A DNA stretch of 39,001 bases from Alistipes sp. (GCA_017621455.1 JAGATC010000013.1:1-39001); one strand, 5' to 3'. Positions 1-9,224 are shown, counted from the first letter of the stretch. Notes: generated from the sequence alone by a model not told the origin. Numbers and translations are program-made.

Positions 1-290
1 ACCTTTTAATCAGATAACTTAGATTGCTCTTTCCACCGCTGCGGGTACTAATTTTAGTACCCGCAACCATGGATTGTCCTCGTCATTATAGGTGTCATTT
101 TTAGTACTCGCACCACGATAGTTTCAGTGATTTAGGGTGTTAATTTTAGTGTCTGCGATATTGACCTCGCATAGATGGTTGGTTACTGCGGAAGGATGGG
201 GCCTCTCCTTATCGGTGCGTGGTATGGAGCGATATTTAACATTTATGCTGCCTTTTGATGAGATAACAGCCAAATTACTTAAATATTCAA
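1..290. repeat. Non-coding leader region with three diverged palindromic repeats
   Basis: No convincing gene is seen before 353. Positions 41-64 form a perfect inverted repeat with 11-bp arms (GCGGGTACTAA / TTAGTACCCGC) around a 2-nt centre. Two diverged copies of the same motif follow at about 89-114 and 134-157, each keeping a TTTTAGT core, at a spacing of roughly 48 nt. They are not followed by T runs, so they do not look like terminators. Protein-binding sites or decayed intergenic repeats are both possible. Confidence 0.55.
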
Positions 291-322
291 TTTGTCGGTT
301 CTCAAAATTTTATATACATTTG
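291..322 (+). promoter_or_regulatory. Promoter of the BACON lipoprotein gene
   Basis: TTTG at 291-294, a 20-nt spacer, then TACATTTG at 315-322. This matches the Bacteroidetes sigma-ABfr consensus (TTTG-N19-21-TAnnTTTG). The expected transcription start is about 328, some 25 nt before the ATG at 353. Confidence 0.75.
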
Positions 323-352
323 TGGTCGGTTAGTTAAATATTAAGTAATGCA

Positions 353-1615
353 ATGAGAAATTTCCTACTATGTTTTGTGGCGCTAAGTGCCATTGTGCTC
401 TCATCGTGTGAGAGTGTCGATAATTCTGACCCAAAGTCTACGTTAGAGTTAGTCTCAAGCTCTACAATGCAAGTGAGTAGTGAGGGTGGTGTTTTTGCCA
501 TTAGGTTTAGCATAAGTTCTCCTGTTGACGGCGCCAAGGTTGCTGTATCGACGAATGATCCAGAGATGATAACATCCGTAGAGTCTACATCAGATGGTGT
601 AGTTAAGGTTATTGTTGCGCCTAACCCCACAGAGGTTGAGCGTCAAGCTACAGTTACTATCCATTACCAGAATGATTCTGTGAGTGTTATCTTCGTGCAG
701 GAGCCTCGAGATAGTGTGGTTGTGGTTGCTAATCAGCTTATAGGCAACTACTATGGCGAGCGTCTCCAGCCAGGCTTGGGACACTACTGGATTATTATGT
801 CCAAGGATGGTATTGTAGATGGAGAACTTGCTAATGGCTCGGAGTTTTTCCGTCTCGACCTTATAGCTGCGGTTGCTGAGGATGAGGAGAATATACGAAT
901 CCCCGATGGTCGCTACACCTATGATGCTACAAACTCGTTTACGGAGTTCACTATGCCTAATCTCGGCAATACAGACTATACTTATGTCGATGATGGCGGT
1001 ATGGCGTGGGCTGAACCATTTGTAGAGGCTACCTTGGAGGTCGAGGGTACAAAGTTTACGCTTGAGGCCGTAACCGAGAAGAGATCATTTTATGTAACCT
1101 TCGATGGCGACTATACAATCACGGCCAATATTATCTCTGACCAGATATCAACACTTGAGGAGGACTTGGAGATTGATCTAAAGGGGTGTGTAGGCACACT
1201 CTCGAATTTTGGCGATTACTGGGGATGTGGCTATACAAACTGGTATATCGAGTTCGTACACACCAAGGGTCTTAAGTATGGCACCTACCTCGTTTTGGAC
1301 TTTATCTCGGAGTCTGCGACAAGTTGTGTGGGAACGTATCACTACTCGGGCTTCTCGGGTACTGACGAGACCAAACCCAATTTTGCCCCTGGCTTCTATG
1401 TCCCCGGTATGCGTGTATCGGACGATGGAGTGCATATGATGGGCTCGTTGGTGCAGATAAACAAAGATGGCAAGGGCATCGGCCAGGCTCCGTTGTATGG
1501 CGGTAAGTTCACCATCTCGCAGAACGATGATGGTAGCTATCACATCGTTATCGACGCTCTCGACGATGCCGAGCCTGCGCACAGGATTACTCTCGACTGG
1601 AGTGGCAATTTGTAG
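353..1615 (+). CDS. BACON-domain lipoprotein
   Basis: A 420-residue exported lipoprotein of unknown specific function. The N-terminus has a hydrophobic signal segment and a lipobox ending LSSC, placing the lipidated cysteine at residue 19. Residues about 30-117 (VSSEGGVFAIRF..., ending in VIFVQEP) have the pattern of a BACON domain, a Bacteroidetes domain proposed to bind carbohydrate or mucin and often found in surface proteins. The remaining ~300 residues are beta-rich and not recognised. The ATG at 353 is favoured because it lies just downstream of a good promoter and gives a complete signal peptide. It is monocistronic, ending before the terminator at 1675. It opens a run of five lipoprotein genes, but shares no obvious repeat with the other four. 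Confidence 0.8.
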   Translation: MRNFLLCFVALSAIVLSSCESVDNSDPKSTLELVSSSTMQVSSEGGVFAIRFSISSPVDGAKVAVSTNDPEMITSVESTSDGVVKVIVAPNPTEVERQATVTIHYQNDSVSVIFVQEPRDSVVVVANQLIGNYYGERLQPGLGHYWIIMSKDGIVDGELANGSEFFRLDLIAAVAEDEENIRIPDGRYTYDATNSFTEFTMPNLGNTDYTYVDDGGMAWAEPFVEATLEVEGTKFTLEAVTEKRSFYVTFDGDYTITANIISDQISTLEEDLEIDLKGCVGTLSNFGDYWGCGYTNWYIEFVHTKGLKYGTYLVLDFISESATSCVGTYHYSGFSGTDETKPNFAPGFYVPGMRVSDDGVHMMGSLVQINKDGKGIGQAPLYGGKFTISQNDDGSYHIVIDALDDAEPAHRITLDWSGNL

Positions 1616-1674
1616 TGATCATATACTCCCGCTAACGCGATAGGTGTGTATTCTGTCACTCTTTTTAGGCATCA

Positions 1675-1712
1675 AGGACTGGCTAAATCATTTTTGGTCA
1701 GTCCTATTTTTT
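1675..1712 (+). terminator. Rho-independent terminator after the BACON lipoprotein
   Basis: A 9-bp stem (AGGACTGGC at 1675-1683 with GTCAGTCCT at 1697-1705, one G-U pair) is followed by a run of six T at 1707-1712. Confidence 0.75.
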
Positions 1713-1732
1713 ACAAAATATGGCGAAAAAAT

Positions 1733-1763
1733 TTTGCAAAACGCCAAAAATAAAATATTTTTG
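1733..1763 (+). promoter_or_regulatory. Promoter of the first paralogous lipoprotein
   Basis: TTTG at 1733-1736, a 19-nt spacer, TATTTTTG at 1756-1763. The expected start is near 1769, giving a leader of about 80 nt. The region resembles the promoter at 4727-4758 (AAAATTTG, then a CCAAAAA stretch, then TATTTTTGTA), so promoter and gene appear to have been duplicated together. Confidence 0.75.
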
Positions 1764-1852
1764 TACTTTGATTGGTGGAGTGTTTTGTGACGCATGGCCA
1801 AGTGGAGAGAGTGAGATTATATTACTAAACAACTTTATAATAATCTAAAACT

Positions 1853-4072
1853 ATGAAAACAAATTGGTTAATGATGCTTTTGACAACCGTTGTGTTGTCA
1901 TTTGTGGCTTGTACTGAGCCACAGAAGGAGCCTACTCCTGGCCCCGACGGTCCTACTCCTGAGGGCTTGACTTTCGATGTTAAGGTAGGCGAGGTTACCT
2001 CATCGACAGTGGCTTACACCGTTACTCCCTCAGACCTTGAGGCTGAGTATCTCTGTGTGCTCTATGATGCAGAGACCGTAGAGGAGTTCACACGTGATGA
2101 GTTCCTTGTGCAGACTCTCTTCCAGGAGCTTGAGGCCGAGGCACGTACTACGGGTAAGACTCTTGAGGAGTATATGCCCGAGGTAGTTGACAAGGGCGCT
2201 ATCACCGATGGCAAGTTCTCAAATCTCTTCCCCGAGTCTAAGTACTACATCATCGTATTTGGTGTGGATGCAGCTAATGGCTACAAGGCTAATACTGCCG
2301 TAAGCAGGACAGAGGTTACCACAGCTGAGTTTGTTGGTCTCGATGTTACTTTCGAGGTAACAACCACAGTAGATGGCAACACTGCGACATATCAGATTAC
2401 ACCCTCGAATGACAACGATATCTGGTACTTCTACACACTTCCAAAGTCTACTTACGACGCTTATACAGACCCTGCGGGCGACTATAAGATGAGCGAGCAG
2501 CGCTTCTTGCTCTACTGCCTTGAGCGTGAGATTGAGGCCTACCGTGGTGCAGGTTATAGCGATAACCAGATTTTGAACGCTATCTTCCACAAGGGTGCCT
2601 TGACTCTTCAGGCTGAGGGTCTTAATGCTCAGACAGAGTATATCAATATGATTGCTGGTTTTATCGTAACCGAGGAGGGTGAGATTTCTATTGCTACGGA
2701 CGTTACTACGTCGACTTACACGACTGGCGACGCTAAGGCTTCGGAGCTTACTTTCGAGATTTCGGTTACCGATATCGAGATGATTCGTGCCGCTATCAAG
2801 ATTACCCCCTCTGACCTTAAGGAGACTTATCACTGGATGTGCGGTGTTTGGGATGGTGAGCAGACTGCCGAAGATATTATGAATAGCATTGTAGCTCAGT
2901 ATGGCGGTTGGATGAATAATGGCGCTATGCTATATACTGGTGTTCAGGACTATACAGGTGGTCCTGGTAGCCCATATAAGTATAAGCTCGACTCGCCCGA
3001 TACCGACTACTATGTGGTTGTCTTTGGTTATGCAGGTGGTGTTACTACAGAGCCAGAGATGGTTACCTTCCGTACCCTCCCCGCTCCCGACCCTGCAACT
3101 ACAACCTTCACTATGTCGGCATCTGACATCACTCCTTACAGCTTTAAGCTTGCGGTAGTTCCTTCGCACGCTACTACCTACTACTCGTTCAATGTATGTG
3201 CTCCTGAGGAGTATAACGAGGAGGCTATCATTGCAGAGGAGAACGAGGCCTTTGACTATATGTTCGAGATGTCACAGCAGTTTAACCCTGGTACAACTGT
3301 GGCTCAGGTTCTCTCAAGCTACTACTATCGAGATGCTGCGAATGCCGATGCAACAGGTTTGGCTCCTGAGAGCAGCTTTATGGGCTATGTTATTGTTTAT
3401 AACCCCGAGGATGGTCATGTGCTCAAGATTCACAAGTTCGAGAATCTTGCTACAACTAAGAGCCTTGGCTCTATAACTCCTGGTGTTGAGCTTGTTGGCT
3501 ACTACTCTGGCGATGAGGAGAATGGTGCGGTATTTGGTCAGCCCGAAGCAACTAAGGGCAAGGCTATCACCGTTGTTAAGTACACTAATTTCGATGGCGC
3601 ACGCTCACTCTTTGCAACAATGCTTGGCGACGATATGACTAATACTTCAAACTACACCGACTCATACCTCTGGGGTGAAGCTGCGCAGTATTGGAAATCG
3701 GTAAAGACCGCTCAGCCCTATTCGTTCTATGTTGCTGATTGGGACTATGCTCAGACAGCTTTGGCTTATGCCGTAGACCAGAACGGCTTGCCCGGTGGTA
3801 TCGGTCGTCTCTACACTATGCCTACAGTTGAGAACAAGGGAGATATCGCTGATCTTAAGGCTTTGGTTGACGAGCTCAACGCTGCATCGAAGTCGTTCGT
3901 ACTTCCTGAGCCTCTCGTCCTTGCTCCTGCTCAGGGTATCACCATTAGCAATGTAACTCTTGCAAACGAGGTTGTTGAGACTGTAGAGCCTGTTGCCGAG
4001 GTTAAGGCTGAGGCTGCTGTGCTCAATAGCGTATTTGTAGGTGGGGAGTATGTTCGTCCCTTCTACATGTAA
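1853..4072 (+). CDS. Multi-module exported lipoprotein, paralogue 1 of 3
   Basis: A 739-residue lipoprotein with a signal peptide and lipobox SFVAC (Cys20), followed by an acidic/proline linker (EPTPGPDGPTPEG). The body contains four repeated modules starting near residues 39, 163, 299 and 417. Each opens with a strand like LTFDVKVGEV and carries a TPSDLEAEY-type motif, and most end in a (D/E)YYxxVFG strand, resembling fibronectin-III-like beta sandwiches. A shared C-terminal domain (about 540-670) begins ITPGVELVGYYSGDEENG. A variable tail of about 65 residues follows and ends PFYM. Its closest relative in the window is the gene at 7227. Surface location is likely from the lipoprotein signal. 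The ligand or substrate is unknown, and no catalytic motif is seen. Confidence 0.8.
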   Translation: MKTNWLMMLLTTVVLSFVACTEPQKEPTPGPDGPTPEGLTFDVKVGEVTSSTVAYTVTPSDLEAEYLCVLYDAETVEEFTRDEFLVQTLFQELEAEARTTGKTLEEYMPEVVDKGAITDGKFSNLFPESKYYIIVFGVDAANGYKANTAVSRTEVTTAEFVGLDVTFEVTTTVDGNTATYQITPSNDNDIWYFYTLPKSTYDAYTDPAGDYKMSEQRFLLYCLEREIEAYRGAGYSDNQILNAIFHKGALTLQAEGLNAQTEYINMIAGFIVTEEGEISIATDVTTSTYTTGDAKASELTFEISVTDIEMIRAAIKITPSDLKETYHWMCGVWDGEQTAEDIMNSIVAQYGGWMNNGAMLYTGVQDYTGGPGSPYKYKLDSPDTDYYVVVFGYAGGVTTEPEMVTFRTLPAPDPATTTFTMSASDITPYSFKLAVVPSHATTYYSFNVCAPEEYNEEAIIAEENEAFDYMFEMSQQFNPGTTVAQVLSSYYYRDAANADATGLAPESSFMGYVIVYNPEDGHVLKIHKFENLATTKSLGSITPGVELVGYYSGDEENGAVFGQPEATKGKAITVVKYTNFDGARSLFATMLGDDMTNTSNYTDSYLWGEAAQYWKSVKTAQPYSFYVADWDYAQTALAYAVDQNGLPGGIGRLYTMPTVENKGDIADLKALVDELNAASKSFVLPEPLVLAPAQGITISNVTLANEVVETVEPVAEVKAEAAVLNSVFVGGEYVRPFYM

Positions 4073-4197
4073 TTTCTTGTGAAAAGCCGCAATCTGCGGC
4101 ACCAAACTTAGAGCCCCGAATGGGAAATACATCTTAGTATGTCCCATCCGAGGCTCTTTCATTTGGCACCACATCTCACGACTTTTGACAAGAAATT
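4071..4197. repeat. 127-nt branched inverted repeat at the end of paralogue 1, containing a terminator
   Basis: The outer arms AATTTCTTGT-g-AAAAG (4071-4086) and CTTTT-g-ACAAGAAATT (4182-4197) pair over 15 bp. They enclose a small perfect hairpin (GCCGCA at 4086-4091, TGCGGC at 4095-4100) and a long hairpin: AGAGCC at 4110-4115 with GGCTCT at 4152-4157, and ATGGGA at 4120-4125 with TCCCAT at 4142-4147. The inner hairpin is followed by TTTCATTT and probably terminates transcription. The outer arm begins inside the TAA stop codon. Confidence 0.65.
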
Positions 4198-4726
4198 AGG
4201 TCGTGCAGAGCTATAGGTGCTTTATTAGGGAGTTTAGTGAATTTAGGGAGTGTAAGGAGCTTAGGGATAAAGAGACGAAAAGGACGAAAAGGACGAAAGG
4301 GACAACAACGAAGTCGGCTATCATCTTTCTCTGTTATCTCTGCGTCTCTGCGTCTCTGTTGTCTTTTTTTAGACCTTAAGACCTTAGGACCATTACGAGG
4401 TCGGGTATCTTTATCTTATTGGTCTTACTTGTCTTACTTGTCATATTGTCCTATCGTCTTACCTGTCTAACTCGTCTTGCTCCTCTTTTGCCCTTCCTCT
4501 TATTTTATTCTAAGAAGTTGTTTGAATTTTATTTCGAGGCTATTTGGAAGCTATTTTCGAGCATATCTCCATTTGGAAGGTGCAGGGAATAGCGGGCTAT
4601 TTTCAAGACTTCCAAATGGACAGATGCCGAAAAGAGCCACAAAGAGACCGAAACTAATACTCGTAACAACAGACTAACTTTTGTAATAAAATTCAAAACA
4701 GCTTCTAAAATAAATTGCCTATAAAA
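4198..4726. other. Low-complexity non-coding stretch between paralogues 1 and 2
   Basis: No gene is supported here. The sequence passes from short TTTAGGGAG-like repeats (about 4220-4265), through a purine-rich run of GACGAAAAG units (4270-4305), to a pyrimidine-rich run of CTTACTTGTCTTA-type units (4415-4500). A perfect 12-bp inverted repeat, TCCATTTGGAAG (4568-4579) and CTTCCAAATGGA (4609-4620), lies at the end. The open frames in this stretch translate to low-complexity sequence. Confidence 0.6.
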
Positions 4727-4758
4727 TTTGGTAGAACGACCAAAAAAATATATTTTTG
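4727..4758 (+). promoter_or_regulatory. Promoter of the second paralogous lipoprotein
   Basis: TTTG at 4727-4730, a 20-nt spacer, TATTTTTG at 4751-4758. It decides the gene start: an in-frame codon at 4715 lies upstream of this promoter, so the ATG at 4865, which opens a lipoprotein signal peptide, must be the real start. Confidence 0.75.
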
Positions 4759-4864
4759 TATCGGTGAAGTGGTGTTTATTGCTTGCGCTCGGTGGGCGTT
4801 GAGTGATAGTCCGTTCCGTAATTGCTGTAAACGATTAATTTACAAACTAATACTAAAAGAATTT

Positions 4865-7162
4865 ATGAAAACTTTCAACTGGTTGATGGCCGCTATGATG
4901 GTCGTTACACTATCTTTTGTGGCATGTAAGGATCCACAGCCCGAACCCGGCCCAGGCCCCGATGGCCCTACGCCTACAGAGCTTACTTTTGAGATCTCTG
5001 TATCTGACGTAACTCGCACATCAGCATTTATCAACGTAACACCCTCGGACCTTGAGGCCGACTATTTTACTATTGTTTACAATGCCTACAGCGTGGAGCA
5101 GTGCGCAACAGATGCTGAGCTTGTAGCTAAGATCTATGCCGAGGTGGCAGCCTATGCCGAGAGTCAGGATAAGAGCTTCGTAGAGTATATGGCCGAGCAC
5201 GTAAAGCGTGGCAAGCTGGAGAACCACGAGGTGGGTGGCCTCACACAGGCAACTAACTACTATCTTCTTGTATTTGGCGTAGATGGCAACAATGAGTACG
5301 CTGCATCTACCAAGGTGGAGATGTTGAAGTTCAAGACAGCGGAGCCCACGCAGTCGGGTTGTACGTTCGAGATTAAGGCGAATGTATATCTGACAAATGT
5401 AGCCATAACAGTTACCCCATCGGACAAGAGCCAGGTATGGCACCTTATCAACCTCTCTGTTGATGACTATAACGCATACACCGCTGCTGATGGCGAGTAT
5501 GGCTGGTCTAACGAGGAGCTCTTCCAGAACACTCTTAACACAGAGCTTGAGACCCTCGCAGGTCAGGGCCTCTCGAATGATGAGATTGGCGTAAAGCTCT
5601 TCCACGACGGTATGCGCACACTTAACGTATCGAACCTCACGCCTAAGACTCAGTATACTTCATTTGTTGCAGGCGTAAGCTACGAGAATGGCGAGGCATA
5701 CATCACTACGGCTCCCAAGGAGTTCCGTTACCGCTCAGGTGAGGCTGCCGAGAGCAACCTTACATTCGACATTGAGGTGTCGAACGTCGAGCACTACTCT
5801 GCAGAGATCCGCATTACGCCATCAGACCTCGATGCTGAGTACTACTACTACATCGGCTATATCAACTCTCAGAAGGACAAGATGAAGCCTATCGAGATTG
5901 CTAATAACGTGATTACAGAGTACATCTACTACTGGGAGAACTACACAGAGCTTAAGCACCGTGACCCTTCTAAGGGCGTTGTAGACCTCACAGGCGACAA
6001 TAAGGTAGAGCTTAACATCGCCGAGACAGAGTACTACGTAGTTGCATTCTCATTCGAGCCTAACCCTAACTATGGTCAGCTTATCAACGAGGAGACTGGC
6101 GAGTATGACCAGAACCCAGGTACTATCACATCAGCTCCTGTATATGTGTCATTTATGACCCCCGAGCAGGGTGATCCTATGACTGCAGAGTTTAACTTCA
6201 CCGCTTCAAATATCGGCCCATACGGATTCTCTTTCGATATTGAGGCTGAGGACTCTACTATCTACTACCAGCCAGGTATTGCCTATGCAGAGGGTTTTGA
6301 TCCACAGGAAGCTATTGATGCCTCAAGCGCAACGCTTGCGCAGGTAATACAGATGTGCATGGAGGGTCAGAGCCCATCGCTTACTATCCAGGAGGCTTTG
6401 GAGGAGAGATGTAGCCATCTATACCGCAATGGTAGCGCTCACTTTAATGTAGCTAATCTTGTTCCTGAGCGTGAGTATATTGCTTACGTATTGACTATTG
6501 ATACCAAGACAGGTAAGTTTGCTCGTTGTGTATATAGCGATGTTATAGCTAAGACCACACCTGTGGGTACAATTACCCCTGGCGTTGAACTTCTTGGTGT
6601 ATACAACGGTAATGACGAGAATGGTACTATCTTCGGTAATGCCGACCTAACATTGGGCCGTCCTATTGTAGCTGTTAAGCTTACAGGCGTGGAGAATGCT
6701 TCAGCAGCCTTTGCAGCATTGACAACTGACAAGTATGAGGAGGTCGTGACACTCACAAATCAGTATATAATCTCTAATATGCTTGGCTATTGGCAGGAGG
6801 TAAACCTCACTGTTCCTTACCACTTCTTTGTGGCCGATTGGGATGTCGATCAGACCGTTGTTGCCTATGCCAAGGATGCTAATGGCCGCGAGGCTGGCGT
6901 TGGTGCTTTGGCTATTAAGCCTGTTGAGTATGGCGATATCAACGAGCTTAAGGGCTATGTAGATGCTGTGAACAACGCCTCAGCGTCGTCGGTTATCGCT
7001 CGTCCTCTCGCGTGGAATGACGCTCCCACAATGGAGTGCATCTGGAGCGAGGAGGTAGGCGCACCAAGTGCCGGCTATGTTAAGCACCACGAGGTGGAGC
7101 CCTTGCAGAGCATCGAGAGCGATGTTATGAGCCTCAGCGTCGTAAAGTCGTTCGCACTATAA
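4865..7162 (+). CDS. Multi-module exported lipoprotein, paralogue 2 of 3
   Basis: A 765-residue lipoprotein read from the ATG at 4865 (signal peptide MKTFNWLMAA..., lipobox SFVAC, Cys21). It has the same plan as the gene at 1853: an acidic/proline linker, four beta-type modules (openers LTFEISVSDV, CTFEIKANVY, LTFDIEVSNV, AEFNFTASNI), then the shared C-terminal domain opening ITPGVELLGVYNGNDENG. It is the most diverged of the three: its second and fourth modules differ most, and its final ~75 residues are unrelated to the tails of the others. The region upstream of the ATG also resembles that of the first paralogue. The role is unknown. A surface adhesin or binding lipoprotein is the best guess, with no specific substrate implied. 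Confidence 0.8.
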   Translation: MKTFNWLMAAMMVVTLSFVACKDPQPEPGPGPDGPTPTELTFEISVSDVTRTSAFINVTPSDLEADYFTIVYNAYSVEQCATDAELVAKIYAEVAAYAESQDKSFVEYMAEHVKRGKLENHEVGGLTQATNYYLLVFGVDGNNEYAASTKVEMLKFKTAEPTQSGCTFEIKANVYLTNVAITVTPSDKSQVWHLINLSVDDYNAYTAADGEYGWSNEELFQNTLNTELETLAGQGLSNDEIGVKLFHDGMRTLNVSNLTPKTQYTSFVAGVSYENGEAYITTAPKEFRYRSGEAAESNLTFDIEVSNVEHYSAEIRITPSDLDAEYYYYIGYINSQKDKMKPIEIANNVITEYIYYWENYTELKHRDPSKGVVDLTGDNKVELNIAETEYYVVAFSFEPNPNYGQLINEETGEYDQNPGTITSAPVYVSFMTPEQGDPMTAEFNFTASNIGPYGFSFDIEAEDSTIYYQPGIAYAEGFDPQEAIDASSATLAQVIQMCMEGQSPSLTIQEALEERCSHLYRNGSAHFNVANLVPEREYIAYVLTIDTKTGKFARCVYSDVIAKTTPVGTITPGVELLGVYNGNDENGTIFGNADLTLGRPIVAVKLTGVENASAAFAALTTDKYEEVVTLTNQYIISNMLGYWQEVNLTVPYHFFVADWDVDQTVVAYAKDANGREAGVGALAIKPVEYGDINELKGYVDAVNNASASSVIARPLAWNDAPTMECIWSEEVGAPSAGYVKHHEVEPLQSIESDVMSLSVVKSFAL

Positions 7163-7181
7163 CGTAAGACTAATGATAATC

Positions 7182-7220
7182 TACGGAGCTACACAAGTCG
7201 TGTGTGGCTCCGTACTTTTT
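7182..7220 (+). terminator. Terminator-like hairpin directly before paralogue 3
   Basis: TACGGAGC (7182-7189) pairs with GCTCCGTA (7207-7214), with a possible inner ACAC/GTGT pairing, and is followed by CTTTTT (7215-7220). It lies between the stop codon at 7162 and the start codon at 7227. It should terminate the upstream transcript, but no promoter can fit between it and the next gene. Confidence 0.75.
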
Positions 7221-7226
7221 ACAAGT

Positions 7227-9224
7227 ATGAATATGAGAAAGATAACCTCTATACTCGCACTTTTTGTGTTGGCGCTTGTGGCCTGCCACCCCGAGCCTGA
7301 ACCTATTCAGCCTACGCCCGAGAACCCCGATTTTGAGATAACAATCAACGGCACCACACGAGGCTCTGTAACATTTAGTGTCGAGCCAAAGGATATGGAT
7401 GCTGCGTATCTATGTACGGTATATAGCAAGGCTGAGTATGAGGAGTTTACGCGTGAGGATTTCTTTGTGGAGACCATCTTTCAGGAGCTGAGAGAGGAGG
7501 CATCGAACGTGGGTAAGACCTTGGAGGAGTATATGCCCGAGGTTGTAGACCGTGGCGCCATTACCGAGGCAAAGTTCTCGGGTCTCGCGGCCCATACCGA
7601 CTACTACATCGTGGTCTTTGGCGTGGATGAGACAGATGGCTATAAACAGTCGACGCCAATAACAAAGAGTGCCTTTACAACCACCGATGTTACAGGCTTA
7701 GTATGCGATTTTAAGGTGAGTACCTCGGTTGAGAACAACTCTGTTGTTATGTCAGTTATCCCCTCGGATAAGGAGATACTGTGGTATCTCTGCACTATGC
7801 CCAAGGCGCAGTACGACTACTATGTTACGGCCGAGGATGGCTACAAAATGACGGAGAGCTACTTCTATGAGTACTACTTCCAGCAGGAGATTAACACTCT
7901 TTTGCAGCAGGGCTATACCGAGCAGCAAGTTGTTGATGCACTGATACATAGTGGTGACTTGCAACTCGAGGCAAAGGGACTTCAGGAGCATACCGACTAC
8001 TATATCCTTGTCGCGGGTCTTATCCTCGACGAGGAGGGTATTGTCATCTGCACCGATGTGCAGCGTAGCCAGTACAGGACCGAGGGTGCTGCGCAGTCAG
8101 CTATGACCTTCGAGATAGAGGTGTGGGACATTGGCCAGATGGAGGCCTCGTTCCGTATCACTCCATCTAATGACAAGGATAAGTACTGCGCTCTTGTTGC
8201 CCCCTGGGATGGTGTGTCGACAGCCGAGGAGCAGATGCACCGCCTTGTCGAGCAGTGGGGTGGCTGGATGGATATTATGTCGAACGATAGAGGCGTGGTT
8301 GAGCACGCGGGAACTAATGCGTTTAAGCTCCCTGCGGCCGATACCGACTACTACATTATCGCCTTTGGCTACGATGGTGGCATCACCACCGAGGCCTCTA
8401 TGGCGACCTTCCGCACGCTCCCTGGTGGTAGCCTCGAGGAGGTGGAGTTTTCGATTTCGACAACGAATATCTCGCCCTACGGCTTTACCATGAATATCAC
8501 CTCGTCGGACCCTACAATCTACTATGTGCCAGGTGCTTGCCTTGCGGGAGAGTATGATGAGCAGACATTTATTGGCTACGAGGAGGAGGTTTTCGACTAC
8601 TACTACACTGGCTCTAAGGATTTCAACCCCAGCATCACCATCTGCGAGGTGCTCGACCAGTACTACTACAACGGAAACTGCTCGGTGCAAGTGAGTGGTC
8701 TGCAGCCCGATACCGAGATTATGGCCTACATCTTCGCCCTCGATGTGCATACGGGCAAGGTGACCAAGGCTTATACCTTCGATAACGTAGCACGCACCGA
8801 TACGCTCGGTGTGGCTAACCCCACTGTTGAGCTTGTCGGTTACTTCTCGGGTGACGAGGAGGCGGGAGCCATATTTGGCGATGCCGCGGCTACTAAGGGC
8901 AAGGCTATTACCGTGGTGAAGTACAACGGCTTAGATAATGTTCGTACCCTCTTCACCACAATGGTTGAGGGTGACTGTAGCAACACCTCGCTCTACACTG
9001 ATAGCGAGCTGTGGCGCATAGCCGAGGGTTATTGGAAGACGTGCAAGACGTCGTCGCCCTACACCTTCTACCTTGTCGACTGGAACGTGGAGCAGACAGC
9101 CCTTGTCTACGCTACCGACAATAGTGGCAAGGCGGGCAATATTGCACGACTCTACACTATGCCCACGGCCGAGAACAAGGGTGATATTGAGTACCTCAAG
9201 TCTCTTGTGAGTACGTTAGAATAG
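7227..9224 (+). CDS. Multi-module exported lipoprotein, paralogue 3 of 3
   Basis: A 665-residue lipoprotein read from the ATG at 7227 (a second ATG at 7233 is equally plausible). An in-frame codon at 7173 is rejected because it lies upstream of the terminator hairpin and does not give a signal peptide. The lipobox is LALVAC (Cys20), followed by HPEPEP. It has the same four-module plan and is closest to the gene at 1853; for example EEYMPEVVD, GAITEAKFS and EQWGGWM have near-identical counterparts there. It ends right after the shared C-terminal domain (NKGDIEYLKSLVSTLE) and lacks the ~65-residue tail of paralogue 1. No own promoter is visible: either read-through past the hairpin or a promoter inside the upstream gene must drive it. 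Function unknown. Confidence 0.8.
   Translation: MNMRKITSILALFVLALVACHPEPEPIQPTPENPDFEITINGTTRGSVTFSVEPKDMDAAYLCTVYSKAEYEEFTREDFFVETIFQELREEASNVGKTLEEYMPEVVDRGAITEAKFSGLAAHTDYYIVVFGVDETDGYKQSTPITKSAFTTTDVTGLVCDFKVSTSVENNSVVMSVIPSDKEILWYLCTMPKAQYDYYVTAEDGYKMTESYFYEYYFQQEINTLLQQGYTEQQVVDALIHSGDLQLEAKGLQEHTDYYILVAGLILDEEGIVICTDVQRSQYRTEGAAQSAMTFEIEVWDIGQMEASFRITPSNDKDKYCALVAPWDGVSTAEEQMHRLVEQWGGWMDIMSNDRGVVEHAGTNAFKLPAADTDYYIIAFGYDGGITTEASMATFRTLPGGSLEEVEFSISTTNISPYGFTMNITSSDPTIYYVPGACLAGEYDEQTFIGYEEEVFDYYYTGSKDFNPSITICEVLDQYYYNGNCSVQVSGLQPDTEIMAYIFALDVHTGKVTKAYTFDNVARTDTLGVANPTVELVGYFSGDEEAGAIFGDAAATKGKAITVVKYNGLDNVRTLFTTMVEGDCSNTSLYTDSELWRIAEGYWKTCKTSSPYTFYLVDWNVEQTALVYATDNSGKAGNIARLYTMPTAENKGDIEYLKSLVSTLE

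Noticed and set aside
137..337. Open frame of 66 codons upstream of the BACON lipoprotein
   Set aside because: It runs across the promoter of the next gene and has no recognisable composition or start signal.
4237..4677. Two open frames in the 4198-4726 interval
   Set aside because: Their products are low-complexity translations of purine- and pyrimidine-rich repeats and of an inverted repeat.
4715..4864. Upstream start for paralogue 2
   Set aside because: It lies before and across the promoter at 4727-4758 and would bury the signal peptide.
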